64,000 nucleotides of DNA, taken from assembly GCA_037349105.1 (NCBI GenBank), contig JAYJMM010000109.1, positions 3,614,001 to 3,678,000 of the forward strand, in the 5' to 3' direction. The position numbers and the translations under genes are program-made. The notes under the pieces were generated by a model. The model saw only the letters and a list, made by a program, of their open reading frames with translations, was not told the DNA's origin and did not search any database. The stretch is from Limnomonas spitsbergensis. Taxonomy: Eukaryota > Chlorophyta > Chlorophyceae > Chlamydomonadales. Every line of letters begins with the position of its first letter. The first letter of the stretch is position 1. Positions 23,701 to 35,510 of this stretch are shown in pieces.

Positions 23701-26700
23701 CTCAGCTGCTCTCCGCTAGATGAGAGGGAAGTATGCAGCGGCTGCTCAGCAATCTGCAGAAAAATGTGACCCTCGGTCCTCACTGACAAGTAGCGACTCA
23801 ATGGATACTCAGCGGCCTAATCCATGAGTCGAAGCTTCCAAGCGATGCTGCGCGGCCAGGCTTTTATGTCCTGCATCGTTGCAGACGATCTCATCCTCAC
23901 CCAGCAGGCAGCAGCTGCACATGAAAATAACTTACTGGTCGAGGCTGCCAGCGGGGCTTCGTCGCCTAGCAGGTCCACGGGTGGTGCTGGGGGTGGAGGT
24001 GCTGTGGCCGGGGCTGCCAGCTCCCTAGGGGATGAATCGAGCGGCCTTGGGGACAATTCTGCCTGGAAACGAGCAACAGCGGGGAAAGGACTCAATAGGT
24101 ACATGGGTCTGAAAAGGTCCGCTGACACAGTGGCAGTTGTGAGCAACATGCACAGAGGACACGCAGTGCCGAGGAGCCCTAGACCAGGACATGCACAGCT
24201 CAGCGTGTGCTGTCATACGCCTGAATGGGGCAAGGTTTGGGCCCGCACCGAGGTGGTGACGGGGAATCTGCGTTCTCTTCTCCATCAGGGTCTCATCCCA
24301 GCACACTGTGGCAGAAACACCCAAGCTCCACACTTATGTCCACACTCAGAAATGTGCAAAGTCTGTTGTTTGTCAGGGCTGGGGGCTCTCCTGATCCAGT
24401 TACTGGTCCAGTGGGAGCTTTGAATACCCTCAAGGCCTCAACACGTCCAGCCTTGTCTCTTCCGGAGACCTGGGGCCAAACCACCTGCCTGCAAGATCAA
24501 CCCCGCAGCTGCTGCTGCAGCATCCTCATCGACGCCCTCGCGCTTCTGCAGCTGCCTCAACAGCGTGGACTCTCGCTCTGGCCACTTGGGCATGGGCAGC
24601 AGGAACTTCTCAGAGGCAGCCTGCGGCTGGTCGGCCAATGTCTGCACAAAGACACATGGGGGTGACAGGATCAATCACACACATTCCTGGGCAAGGGGGC
24701 AACAGGATTGGTTTCCTCCCCTCCTGCTGCGCCCACAAAGTCCATTAGAGTGCCGGAATGTGACCCGAAGGGACCTTACAAATCGCGTTCTTGAACTCAG
24801 CCAGCAAGCAGTCATGCCTGTGATTTAAATACCTACTTTGAAAAAACTAAGAAGTCATGACGGGGCCGCCTTGATGTCTTATTATCCTCATGACCCTCTG
24901 AGACCCGCTGCATTAAGACCACCATCGTTTAGATTCTGGAATGCTGCTCGTCCAATGAACCCACCAGATACTCTGCTGCCCGCTGCTGCAGCTCAGCGTC
25001 CATGAACCTCTGGAAGCGCTCAAAGATACCGACCACCTCCTTTTTTAGGTTCTGGTCCTGTGAGACATGGCATCGGGAGACACATGGGCACATGGCATCA
25101 GGAGACACATGGTCACATGGACACATGGCATCAGGAGACACAAAGACACATGGCATCAGGAGACACATGGACACATGGCATCAGGAGACACAAAGACACA
25201 TGGCATCAGGAGACACATGGGCACATGGACACATGGCATCAGGAGACACATGGGCACATGGCATCAGGAGACATATGGACACATGGCATCAGGAGACACA
25301 TGGGCACATGGCATCAGGAGACACATGGGCACATGGACACATGGCATCAGGAGACACATGGGCACATGGACACATGGCATCAGGAGACACATGTGCACAT
25401 GGACACATGGCATCAGGAGACACATGGGCACATGGACACATGGCATCAGGAGACACATGGGCACATGGACACATGGCATCAGGAGACACATGGGCACATG
25501 GCATCAGGAGACACATGGACACATGGCATCAGGAGACACATGGGCACATGGACACATGGCATCAGGAGACACATGGGCACATGGCATCAGGAAACAGCAG
25601 AGTGGGCACGTTGGCTCATGCGGCAAACGGGGATGTACAAAAGGGCAGGTTGCAGGCCACGCATCCTCGCAATCTAAGGAGCCATGCGCCATCCCACAAA
25701 ATTTCCAGGCACGGACATTTGACCAGCCGGACATGTCCAAAGTATCCAAACTCCCATGCCCTCATCCACTCATGGCATGTTCTCATCCTCCCCCTCTAGA
25801 TATTAGAGGACAGAGCATAAACTGGCCACCACTTCAAACCACCACACTTCGTTCCAGGCCGGGCCCACCTCCGGAGCTTGCAGGTAGATCTTTATGAACG
25901 CCGTCATGAGCAGCCCCTTGGCGCTCTGGCTGCTGGTTGCGAACAGCGTGTTGAGCAGCTTGAACTGGTCCATGGGCGGAACTTCCGTCTTGATGAGGCG
26001 CCCGTACTCACCCAGCAGGTAGGCAGCAGTGCAGACCACGGACTGCCAACAGGGGGGGAGGGCAAGGAGGGCACAGGATAGGGACGAGAGACAACAAAGA
26101 CAGACGCACAACCGACATGACTGCAAATTGTGCAACCTCTGGCTCACAGAAATATATACGGTAGTCACGGACCTGCTTTGTTGTTTTCGAAGTTCGTTGT
26201 TGCTTAACAAGTAGCTGTTTTGGCGATGTTTTTGAATCGTTGCCCCTTAACATGAAAAATTTCAGTCAAAACATTTTCTCAATTGATTTCGTTGCTCCCT
26301 GAACATCGATCAAAACAACGAAATACGTCCGTGACTACGGTATGTTTGTTTATTAGGGTTTCTCAGGATTTCTCCATTCAGGGTTTTCCAGTTTGTTTAC
26401 TAGGGTTTGTCCACCAGGGTTTCCCAGGTTTCTCCATCCAGCTTGTGCGACTTATGATTCCACAACCCTCCTGACCCCAATCAGATCCAACTTCCCAGGT
26501 CCAGGGTGATCTACGATAAAAGGTGCCGCACTTGCATGCACAGTGTATTTCGTAGAGGCAATTTGCGACCTTACATGGAAACCTAAACTGAGCGCTTGCA
26601 TAGAATACCACAAGCCTTTCTTGCAGGGCGGGCAAATGGTGCCTGAAAGCCCCCCCCACCACACACACACGCACACGCTCACCTCATGGTTTGCGCCCCT

Positions 26701-29700
26701 CTTGAGCAGGGCCACCATGTTCCTCGCCGCATACTCCTGCATGGACTCGTTGTTGGTCACCAGCTGGACCACTCGGTGCCAGATGTCCTCGTTCACAAAA
26801 TCCCCAGCGCGCTCAAGCAGGTGCATGGCAGTGTCAACATACCTGCAGGGAGTATGGAGGGGGTCAAGCAGGAGTCATGCACTCAGGCATCAATCATAGG
26901 ATGATCAGCGTTAGTCTCAATCGCAAAAGAAATGCTGGTCATTACCATGATACATAAAGCCACCAGCCGTTGAGTTCCTTGTCTTCTGTTTTACGTTTTT
27001 GTTCAGGGGGAAACGCCACGCTGTTCGTTTTATCATGCTTGAAAGGCCTTTTGGTATTAATGACCTTTGGACGTTGGTATTAATGACCGTTGGTATTATG
27101 CTTGAAAGGCCTTTTGGTATTAATGACCGTAAGCCGACTCCTGCAATATTCATAAGCTGCCCTGCTCGGCACAGTGGCACTCAGCTGCATACAACCGGCC
27201 TCCCAATCAGCGTGCCCTCGAAAAGCCAACGCTTCATTGTTTCAGTGATTGATTCAAGTTTGAGAGGCTTCGTTCAGTCCTTGGCAGTGCTACTTGTGCA
27301 CAGCCCAGGTATGAAGCTTGTGACTGCGGGTGTCACTCCACTACGAGATCAAGTAAGCAAATGAATGCGCCCATGGTGCATGGATTGAGAAAGCCTGTTA
27401 GTTGGATGCACGCTTCTTGTTATCGCTAGGCCATTTCCAAGACTGATATAATGATAGACCGGTTATGCCCTCCCATTTTAAAATCAAAATCAAACAGGTC
27501 CCATCCTTCACACAGGAAAATATGCTACCATATCAAACTATGAGTCTATGACCCATTTGATTTCAATTCCGTACTTTGTGTGATCAGCGCACCATTAGAA
27601 CCCTTTAAGTATGCGCTCACCATAATTCAGCATATTGATGAAGGAAATTCCCAATACGTAAGAGAGCAATGTGCCAAAAACAGAACTCAACGGGTCATTG
27701 AGTTGGTGACTCTCGTGAAAAAATGTGCCTCAGCCCTCAGGACCCAGCCAGTAGGAGATAGGCCTCCTGTCCAGGCACCCCCAGCAGCCATCTTAGGCTT
27801 TTAGGGTTGTGGCGAGGTTTGCTGGGCCTCATCCCTTACATCACCAAAGCCACTGCCCCACAGGCCTCACCATTGCACGTTGGGAGCAAACTTCTCAGCC
27901 AGGATTGCAATCTTCAGCACCAGCTCCTCCCGCATGGCGAAGTCTGCCGTCACCTGCGAGCCAAGCACAGGGGAGGTTTGGTCTAAATGGATGTGAAGCA
28001 AGCATACTGCAAGCAGCCACAGGATCTTTCCAGGCATGCTAGCCCATGAAGTCAAACCTGGTAGGTAGGTCCTGCAACCCTACTTGCCCACACTGCCAAG
28101 TATATCCCAATCAGTGACCATGTTCACATAATTGCCAGGATACCAGCCCCCAGGGATCTACATTGCCGGGCTATTGATCTCCAAGGATCTCCCTTACCAA
28201 GTCACCAGTCCCCAGAGATCTAAATCGCCAGGCTGTCAGTCTCCAGGGATCTACAATGTCAGGTTATCAGCCCCCAATCCCCCAGGGATTTACAATGTCA
28301 GACAATCAGTCCCCAAGGATCTACCTCGTCAGTCTGTCAGCCCCAGGAACCTACTCAGCTGGACCCGCCCCAGCCCGGCAATAGCCTCTCCCCTGGCTGT
28401 TCACCCCTCCTACCAGGTAAGCCAGCAGCTCCCCCACGAGGTCGGGCGCGTTGGACGCGTCGCACATGGTGAACAGCAGGTCCATTGCCTTCTTGCGGAT
28501 GGAGATGTCGGGGTCCCGCAGCGCCTCAAGCACAGTGGGCTGGTGGTGGCGGATAGCAGCCAGGATGTCCGGGAGCAGGGCCAGGCGGGCAAGGGCCTCG
28601 AGGGCTAGATACCTGGTGAGGCAGGAGAGGCAGGAAAGGAGAGGATCGGGCTTCAGCACGCTTGGACACAATCCTCCACTTAGATACACATTATTTGATT
28701 TGTTTGTTATGACGGGCTGCTTACACCACTGGCGGTCCTGCCTGCCTGCATTCATCACCTCCACAGCATCTCCTGCTTCCGAGGAAATATAAAAGTGCTT
28801 AGGTCACCCCTGACTGCATGTGGGCACCATGCTGATCATTCTCCCCTCCCCTCCCAGTCCCCCCTCACTTGATGTTGGCCTCCTTTGTGGAGAGGAACCT
28901 CCCTAGCGCCCCCACAGAGCTGCTGAGCAGCTTGGGGTCAGTGTCCATGTGCAGCGCCAGAGAGATGGCCTCAAACATGATGGCGTAGACCGCGTTGGCC
29001 TTGTTGGGGTTGACGGTCTTGCTGCCATCAGAGTAGGTGGTGTTGTCAATAATCACCTAGTCAAGAGAGGAGAGCACACAGGGAGACATCTAATTAAATG
29101 ATGATTGTTTTAAAGAAACCAGCATTCAGAAACCCTGTATCGGTAAGAATTAGTTATGCTCTCATTACGACCCCCCTGAAGCATTCTCGTTGGACATGCA
29201 TAGCAAGGCCCAGGCTTCAGCCACTCGTATACCGTCCCTGCAGCCTGATGCACGGGTGTCCATTGCAACACGTGTTCACAGCTGAAAGGCTATGCTGCGG
29301 CGTGCCTCCACTCTTACTGGCAATGTCCGCGAGTTCAAACCATAGCTGAAGCGAAGGACCCAAGCAGTCCCCAATCCACATGTCTGTTCATGACCCCCGG
29401 GGTAGCAATGCAGAGTGCAGGCCGCATGCCCGCACCTCAAGCATGCTGTTCAACAAGTTTCGCTCGGCAGGCACCTCTGGCGCCGGGAAGTACTGGAGAG
29501 CTCTCAAGCATTTGGCCTGCAAGCTCACATGTCAACAGGCAGGCAGGCACGCTTAAGGCAGGGGAAAGCCTGGTCAGAGGGGCATCAAACAAAATAAAAA
29601 CACGGCAGCTGAGCAGCTCATTCACCGACCAGAGGCTCGGGGCAGGGCATGTGCAGCTTTGAATAATGAATGCAATGAGAGGACCATCATCCCTAGGTTC

Positions 29701-32030
29701 AGCTACGGGCAGGACTGCTTTGCATGTAAGATTAAGCTTACTACCCAGGAATGGACAGCAGGCTCTCAGAGGGGGCCGTGGAGGATGCAGCTACTGTGCT
29801 CACAGTGACGACTGGTATGCCCATGAGGACTCGAGCATGAGGTTCCGGCATGACGGAGCTGCTTTCAAATCACTGCAGGAAATGATGCTCACCTGGAGCC
29901 ACGGCGAGGGAATGCCGTAGAATAGGTACTCAGCAGCTACGTTGACCGGTTTGGACGATGGACCACCCGTCAGGCGCTCCAGCAAGCGAATGAGACGGGC
30001 TTGGCAAGGCTCATATCCCACTGCAATGCAGACGCTTGTTCAGGAGTCTGACCAGGATTCAGAAACGAGAGAGACTGCAACAGCTATGAAGGCAGCATGC
30101 CTGCAAGAATAAACCCAGAGGTGGGCACAGGCCTACACCTGTCAAGTCTGTAATGAACCCAGCATTCTGGGTGTTGCATGCTAGCGTTCTAAGAGGCCCC
30201 ATGAAGCTGTCTGTGCTATCACCTGGCCCATTTCTGGCAAGAATGCCGGACAGAAGCGTGACAGAGGCCAGCAGCAGCCCTATGTCATGCTCCTCCAGCA
30301 GATCATTGAGCGTCGGCACAAAGCTGTCCGGATTCACCACCTGCAGGTTGGATAAGACCGGGGCGCATTACGGCTGCAAACAAACATAACCTCAACACCC
30401 GTTCAAAAGTATGGCCTGAGGTGTATGGTTCCAATAGACAAAGATATTGGGACGCGGGATGCAGGCATAAAATCAGCAATGCTAGGGTCAGGGACTGAGC
30501 TGATAAAGTGGAACAATAATATGTCTTTGAGTGTCACCTGTTGGTCTGCGGAGGTCTTGCGGATCATCTTCAGCAGGCAGAGCGCGGCACGCTTCTTGAC
30601 CAGCGGGCGAGTGGCTCCGTTACTCTGGAGGTGAGGTGGTGGTTGCATTGACACAGTTCACTTTTTCGGTGGTTGCGTTGAAACAGTTCACTTTTTCACT
30701 TTTTGAAGAAAGAGACGAGAACGATAGGTGAGCACATTGACAGATACCCCTGATGCGAGCTGATGCATGACTGAGGGCTGAGGGCAGAGAGGCAAGGTTA
30801 GATCTCAGTGAAACGGCATGCACAAGCACTGCTGAGAAGGAGACGAGCATACAAACAAGGCTTTGCGCATGTAAGTAGGTAATCATGGACCCTTATCGGG
30901 TATCCCGCACTAGCATTGTTTTGTTTATTTCGTGCTCGCATGGCAGCACCATCGGTGGGCATCAGGCAGCCACCAACGGGGAACAAATCAACAAACCTTG
31001 ATTGGCCTCCGGCAGTAGGCCGGAGGTCCACAAGCAGAACTTGCTGCACCAAAACCCCCCCTTCCGTAGGCTGCTTTGCAGCTGAACTGCAGCTGAACTA
31101 ATATAAAGTATTCACCAGGAGCTTCAGGATGTCCGGAACCAGCGCCTCAGCCATCTCCCCTCCTCCGACTGCAGACATGTTCAAGGAAAATAAAAGCATG
31201 AGGGGAGCGGAGAATAATCACAGCATCTGCACATATGCATATTTCGAAGCAACACCATGGCTGGCATGATTTGCAAACACAAAAAGAGGGCGGTCTGAGT
31301 ACACACCGCTGCCGATGAAGCTCAAGGCCAAGCACTCGAACGCCTCATTCCGGCTAGTAAGGTCCTGGTGTATGCCATTGATTGCTAGCCTAAGGAACTC
31401 GTCTCCCTGCACGGCACCAACCAAAAATCGATCAGTGCAAACCCTTTGCCATGCAATCATGCGCATGGCAACAAAATTCTCCAGGGCTCACCTCGTGTAG
31501 AAGAATTGAGCACGCCATGTACCCGACTTGCTTGTCCTTGTACCTGCAACGTATGGGCATTAATGACTCTTGCCCATGCTGATGGCTGATGAGGATGACG
31601 CGTGCTGCCCTGCACTCACTTCGGCTTCGGAATCAGGTCGCATGCCTGCCTGTGACCGAAGTCGATGTCGTATCCCAGCATGTAAATATACAGGAGTTTC
31701 CAGACATATTTCCTCTTGTCGTAACCTAGTTTCAGATTCAGAGAGTCAGATCAGAGGGATGCGACCACAAGCTCTCGCAAAAGTAACACGACCGCTCGCA
31801 CCGTCCAGATTTTTGTCATCGCCAAACTTTTCTCGGATCTTCGCTAGCTCCTTGTCAACCCGTCTTTGTTCCTGCTCCTTGTTCTGACACCCACGGATAT
31901 CTTGAATGAAGTTCTGTGTAGACGTTGCAATGATTTGAAAACGCAGGTGCTTGGAGTACCAATGCGAATTATAAAGTGACAAGAGAAGTTTCCTAACCTG
32001 CAAACCGCGCATGAACACGGTCTTCGACAT
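20782..32030 (-). CDS. AP2A1: AP-2 clathrin adaptor complex, alpha subunit (alpha-adaptin)
   Basis: Alpha-adaptin is the large AP-2 subunit that binds PtdIns(4,5)P2 and cargo at the plasma membrane in clathrin-mediated endocytosis. About 24 exons were recognised. It starts [11 protein letters not shown] (32030-31998), then [20 protein letters not shown] (31913-31802), then [20 protein letters not shown] (31725-31620), which holds the basic lipid-binding patch, then [17 protein letters not shown] (31543-31492). HEAT-repeat trunk exons continue near 31400, 31150, 30600, 30300, 29950, 29480, 28970, 28510, 27910, 26760, 25950, 25010 and 24570. A Pro/Ala-rich hinge with DLLADLF and VDLLGDE lies at 24057-22960. 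The ear domain follows (22.9-21.1 kb), and the last exon encodes [18 protein letters not shown] up to a stop at 20782. Exon ends in the hinge and ear are approximate. Introns are unusually repeat-rich. Confidence 0.92.
25068..25595 (-). repeat. Intronic minisatellite built on catggcatcaggagacaca, about 18 copies
   Basis: This array lies in the AP-2 alpha intron just upstream of the exon at 25061-24969. Each unit is ggcatcaggagacacatgg with a variable insert of gcacatgg and/or acacatgg. Spacing therefore alternates between about 24 and 33 bases. It starts only a few bases from the splice acceptor. All six frames are largely open through it, giving spurious His/Thr/Trp-rich or Met/Cys/His-rich translations. 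Confidence 0.95.
26159..26340. mobile_element. MITE-like element, 182 bp, TA target duplication
   Basis: The left end cggtagtcacggac (26159-26172) and the right end gtccgtgactacgg (26327-26340) are inverted repeats with one mismatch. The similarity extends inward through ttgttgtttt against aaaacaacg. The element is flanked on both sides by TA (26157-26158 and 26341-26342), the target duplication expected of Tc1/mariner-type elements. It is AT-rich, has no coding capacity, and sits in an AP-2 alpha intron. Confidence 0.8.
27034..27130. repeat. Short direct duplication in an AP-2 alpha intron
   Basis: A segment of about 31 bases, atgcttgaaaggccttttgg then tattaatgacc, occurs at about 27034 and again at about 27098. 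The spacer contains two further partial copies of ttggtattaatgacc. It lies within the intron between the exons near 27875 and 26843. Confidence 0.85.
28130..28360. repeat. Degenerate intronic minisatellite, about 33-bp unit
   Basis: Repeats built on ccccagggatctacaatgtc and aggctatcagt can be followed for about seven copies with substitutions. They lie in the AP-2 alpha intron between the exons near 28416 and 27956. Confidence 0.8.
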
Positions 32031-33261
32031 TATGACCTACACGCGGAGCGCAAGGATCCACCGTAGGAAACTAACAATTGGATCTACAGATTGCTAGTCC
32101 GCTTTCCTGTAATAGTCTGAACCACCGGCCCGAACCGAGAAGTTGAGCCAGCTGGTCCAACTTCTATCAATGGCAAGCCCACTGAGCACATGGGGTAACG
32201 CAGATACCGTGTTATAACTACCGGTAACCGGTATGTGCATGAGTGACCGATTGAAAGGCTGAGGGGTGTCATGTTGTGGAATGATGACTGGTACTCATGA
32301 CAGCGATCACTACATGCACAATATGTGCATATTTCTCGTAGGTTGCAATGGCTTTCTCATCGCAGTGAAGTTGTGTGAAGTCCTTTCACTGTTCCAGTCC
32401 AACAGAGCATCACATTTGATGCATAGGACATGCAGTTTTTGAGTTAAGCACAGCAGCTACAAACCGGCTTAGGGCCAGCAGCGCTTGGCGCAAGAAAACC
32501 TGATGCTTGAGCTTAAGGCTGCTAAAGATTTTTTTCACAATCTACCGGTGGTGGCTGCCCCTTTAAGGTTGCTGGTGCCCTAATATCTGGTACCACGCCG
32601 TCATGGCTACCAGTAACGGCGAATTCAAGCATGCCACGTCAGCTTCAGAGTGCAGGACGCGCATGGGTAAATCTGAACGATATGGAGGGCTGCTAGAGGC
32701 TCAATGAGCCGTAAGAAGTGCACCAGCACATGACATCTAATATCCCCTCCTCGAATAGCAACCATCTGTGCATGATAAAGGTAACAATACACAGTCATTT
32801 TCACTGGTCATGTTCCTTTCTGTCATCACAGTGTCATGAACCTGGTAAATCAAGCACATCTATAAATGAACAAATGCAACAGCTGGCAAATCTGAAAAGC
32901 TATGCTGTACATTCCGAATTCATAGATCTTACTCGGAAGGAGGCAACGAGCTTTGACACAGTCACATACTCAAATCCAGTGCGATATTAAGGAATTAGGA
33001 TCCGTGAGTATTCCTGGCAAACAGACAGGAGCTCATGTTCACATCTGCAGAGCTGAATGCCATGACCTTGTAAGATCGTGGCAAATAATAAAAATACGGA
33101 TATAACCGCAAACAAAGGTAATTCCATGCAACTTCATGGTGGATATGATGCACTGACTCGTATGTAAAACTCAAAATGACAGAATTGCATGTTACGCCGC
33201 TCTCTACTTCCAAACAGCGATGAAAGTCTTACGGAGCAGGCAGCAGATTGAGAGTACAAAT
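32031..33261. other. Intergenic region between AP-2 alpha (5' side) and PP4 catalytic subunit (3' side)
   Basis: Both flanking genes are on the minus strand, so this holds the AP-2 alpha upstream region and the PP4 3' UTR. No coding exon was recognised. An AT-rich part spans 32700-33200. No TGTAA signal for PP4 is obvious close to its stop. Confidence 0.6.
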
Positions 33262-35120
33262 CTACAAGAAATAGTCCGGTGCTGCTTTTTTGGCCTGCAC
33301 TCCCCTGACCTCTTGAGGGGCAGCTTCAAAGACCTTGAAGTTCTTCCCCACATGCTCATCCATCTCGAGGATAGCTGCCACGTTTCCACACCTGTAAAAA
33401 GCAGCGCATCATTTGTGATTCAAACAAATCGTATCTCTAGAACAGCGCTAATTAACAGCATGTTATACTGCAACATAAGTGTACCGTTATCAAGCATTCA
33501 TGTTTTGTACATGCAACATCCTGATATCAATCCTTTTTCCAGATAAACTGAATCAAAGGGAGCCATTCAACCAAAGATCGTTGTTAGCATGGTTCATACT
33601 TTATAGCAGGGGTTCCCTGCTCCATAGAATCCTCAGGCACACAAATGGTTTTCACCTGTAGCAGTAGTTGGGTGCCGACCACACCGTGACGAGCTGGTCG
33701 TTGAACATCCACTTGTAACCATCCATGACAAGTTGATGCGCCCGGCATATCAAATCGATCTTATTCGTCTGATTGAACTGGGTCACAACTTCGCCGCCAA
33801 ACAGGTACCCCGCTCCACGTGGACTCAGGCCCCACCCCTCGATGTCCTCTGGGTCCGACCACAGGAGATCACACATGGCTCCATCATGAGGCACCTCCTG
33901 CTTCCGGTCAATCGTCCGTATCTACAGGACAATGCAGTACATGGTGTTTCAGGATCGGCACAGATGCGCATCAGTCCCTCTCCTTTCCATGCACCCGAGT
34001 CTGTTTCGCACCTGGTCGAGCGTTGATATCGTTGGTGACAAACCGCCATGCACGCAGAAAATCTTGTTGTCGATAACAGCTGACAGGCTGAATTAAGCAA
34101 CAGGGGCAGAAGAGCAAATGGGGAGGGATTACATGAACGCAATGCAGATTCACAAGAAAATGTAAGACATTCAAGGCAGAGCAGAATGTAGTTGTTCCTA
34201 CCAGGTTTGCTACACGCATGATGCCCCCAAAACAGAGATGCAGGTAGCATCCAGAAGGCCATACGCGGCGAGATCACACATAGAATGCCACCCTGACAGG
34301 ATTCATGTCATTATATGCACAGCTAATAGTTCTATAGGCATGGATTTTTACCTGAGGTAGTCAAAAACATCCGTGCAGTATCTCCAAACATTGACAGATC
34401 CATACTTCCGCAGACACTCGTCATAGAAGCCATACACCTGCGGTAGTGAATGCCGTTCAGCACCGTACACGACCACGGGCATATGAGATTTACTACTCAT
34501 GTGGATGTTACCTGCGTGATCTGTCTGCTTTCATGGTTCCCTCGGATCAGTGTTAGTCGGTCCGGATACCGCACCTAACAAAAACAAGTGAATTGGGTGG
34601 TCACATGGCACATGAGAGAGACCGTCCATGCTGGTACCCCAGCCATGCAGAGGATAGCCTCCTCAATGAACCCCGCACCTTCAGCGCCATGAGCAAGAGG
34701 AATGTCTCAACGCTATAGAACCCCCGGTCAACAAAATCTCCCATGAACAAGTAGTTGGTCTGAGGGCAATCTCCTCCCACTTGGAACAGCTCCATGAGAT
34801 CGTAGAACTGGCCATGGATATCGCCGCCTGAACGGATATGCACTCTTGTAAATGCTGATCCCAAAACAAGCGCGGCTGCAGAAAGTGCCGAAACCCACAT
34901 ATTGTGACAGGGGCGTCCACTCGCTGCACGTTACTCTCCTCCACTAGCACCTCCAGCGCTTTCTGACATAGTGATTTGACCTCAGACTCTTTCAGGCACT
35001 CGCAGCGCTTAAGTTGCTCTATCCATCTGCAAATGCAGGAGCACTGGTCAAATTATTCCAGCATAAGTCATTGAAGGCTGATTAAATAACGAACCTATCG
35101 AGTTCTGATTGCCCAGACAT
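33262..35120 (-). CDS. PPP4C: Serine/threonine protein phosphatase 4 catalytic subunit
   Basis: This is a metal-dependent phosphatase of the PPP family and the catalytic partner of PP4 regulatory subunits in nucleus and cytoplasm. Exons on the minus strand: 35120-35095, 35026-34899, 34827-34679, 34574-34512, 34437-34352, 34087-34012, 33921-33656, 33391-33262. They sum to 924 nt, 307 residues plus TAG, the usual length of PP4 catalytic subunits. All PPP active-site motifs are intact: [42 protein letters not shown], and CRAHQLV. The start [18 protein letters not shown] and the block [18 protein letters not shown] identify PP4 rather than PP2A or PP6. The C-terminus ends DYFL, the family's methylation tail. 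The start codon at 35120 is the only plausible one. The gene is complete and looks functional. Confidence 0.97.
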
Positions 35121-35510
35121 AAAAATTGCGGCCCTAATAGGCGGTGCGAGGTTCTGATTAAAACACCAATTTAGCTATCGTGTTCGTAGGGTATACTAAC
35201 GTAGTAACCTGGTCTGGTAGGACTGATCATAAAGTGACTGGTGTGCATGGCCCATGCTGCTCTTTGTCTGGTAAACAGTCACTCCGAAACCGTGATGTAT
35301 TCATGTATTGGTTAATTGGTTTGAGGTGGGACAAGTGTGCGACGAAGGCCAACTAGTCAGTTCAAGACAGATGCAAGCCTTTCAGATAAGGACGCGTAAA
35401 CATGGTGCTGGTTACTGGTCCCCCCGAGTACAAGGTGATAGACTGATGTTTGCTCGCTGAGGACCCTCAGTGGATGGCAACAGGGCTCTAACTGAATCAT
35501 CCGTTTGCAG
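35121..35510. promoter_or_regulatory. Divergent intergenic region between PP4 and adenylate kinase genes
   Basis: PP4 reads leftward from 35120, and the first recognisable adenylate kinase exon starts at 35511 reading rightward. Any promoters for the two genes must therefore lie in, or overlap, this short region, unless adenylate kinase has a further upstream exon. No TATA box or other motif is clear enough to call. Confidence 0.4.

Noticed and set aside
25068..25595. CRISPR-like array because of regular repeats
   Set aside because: There are no unique spacers, and the DNA is a eukaryotic intron. The repeats are contiguous minisatellite units.
25002..25897. Long plus-strand frames encoding His/Arg/Thr/Trp repeats
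   Set aside because: They are translations of the intronic minisatellite, and they overlap an AP-2 alpha exon on the other strand.
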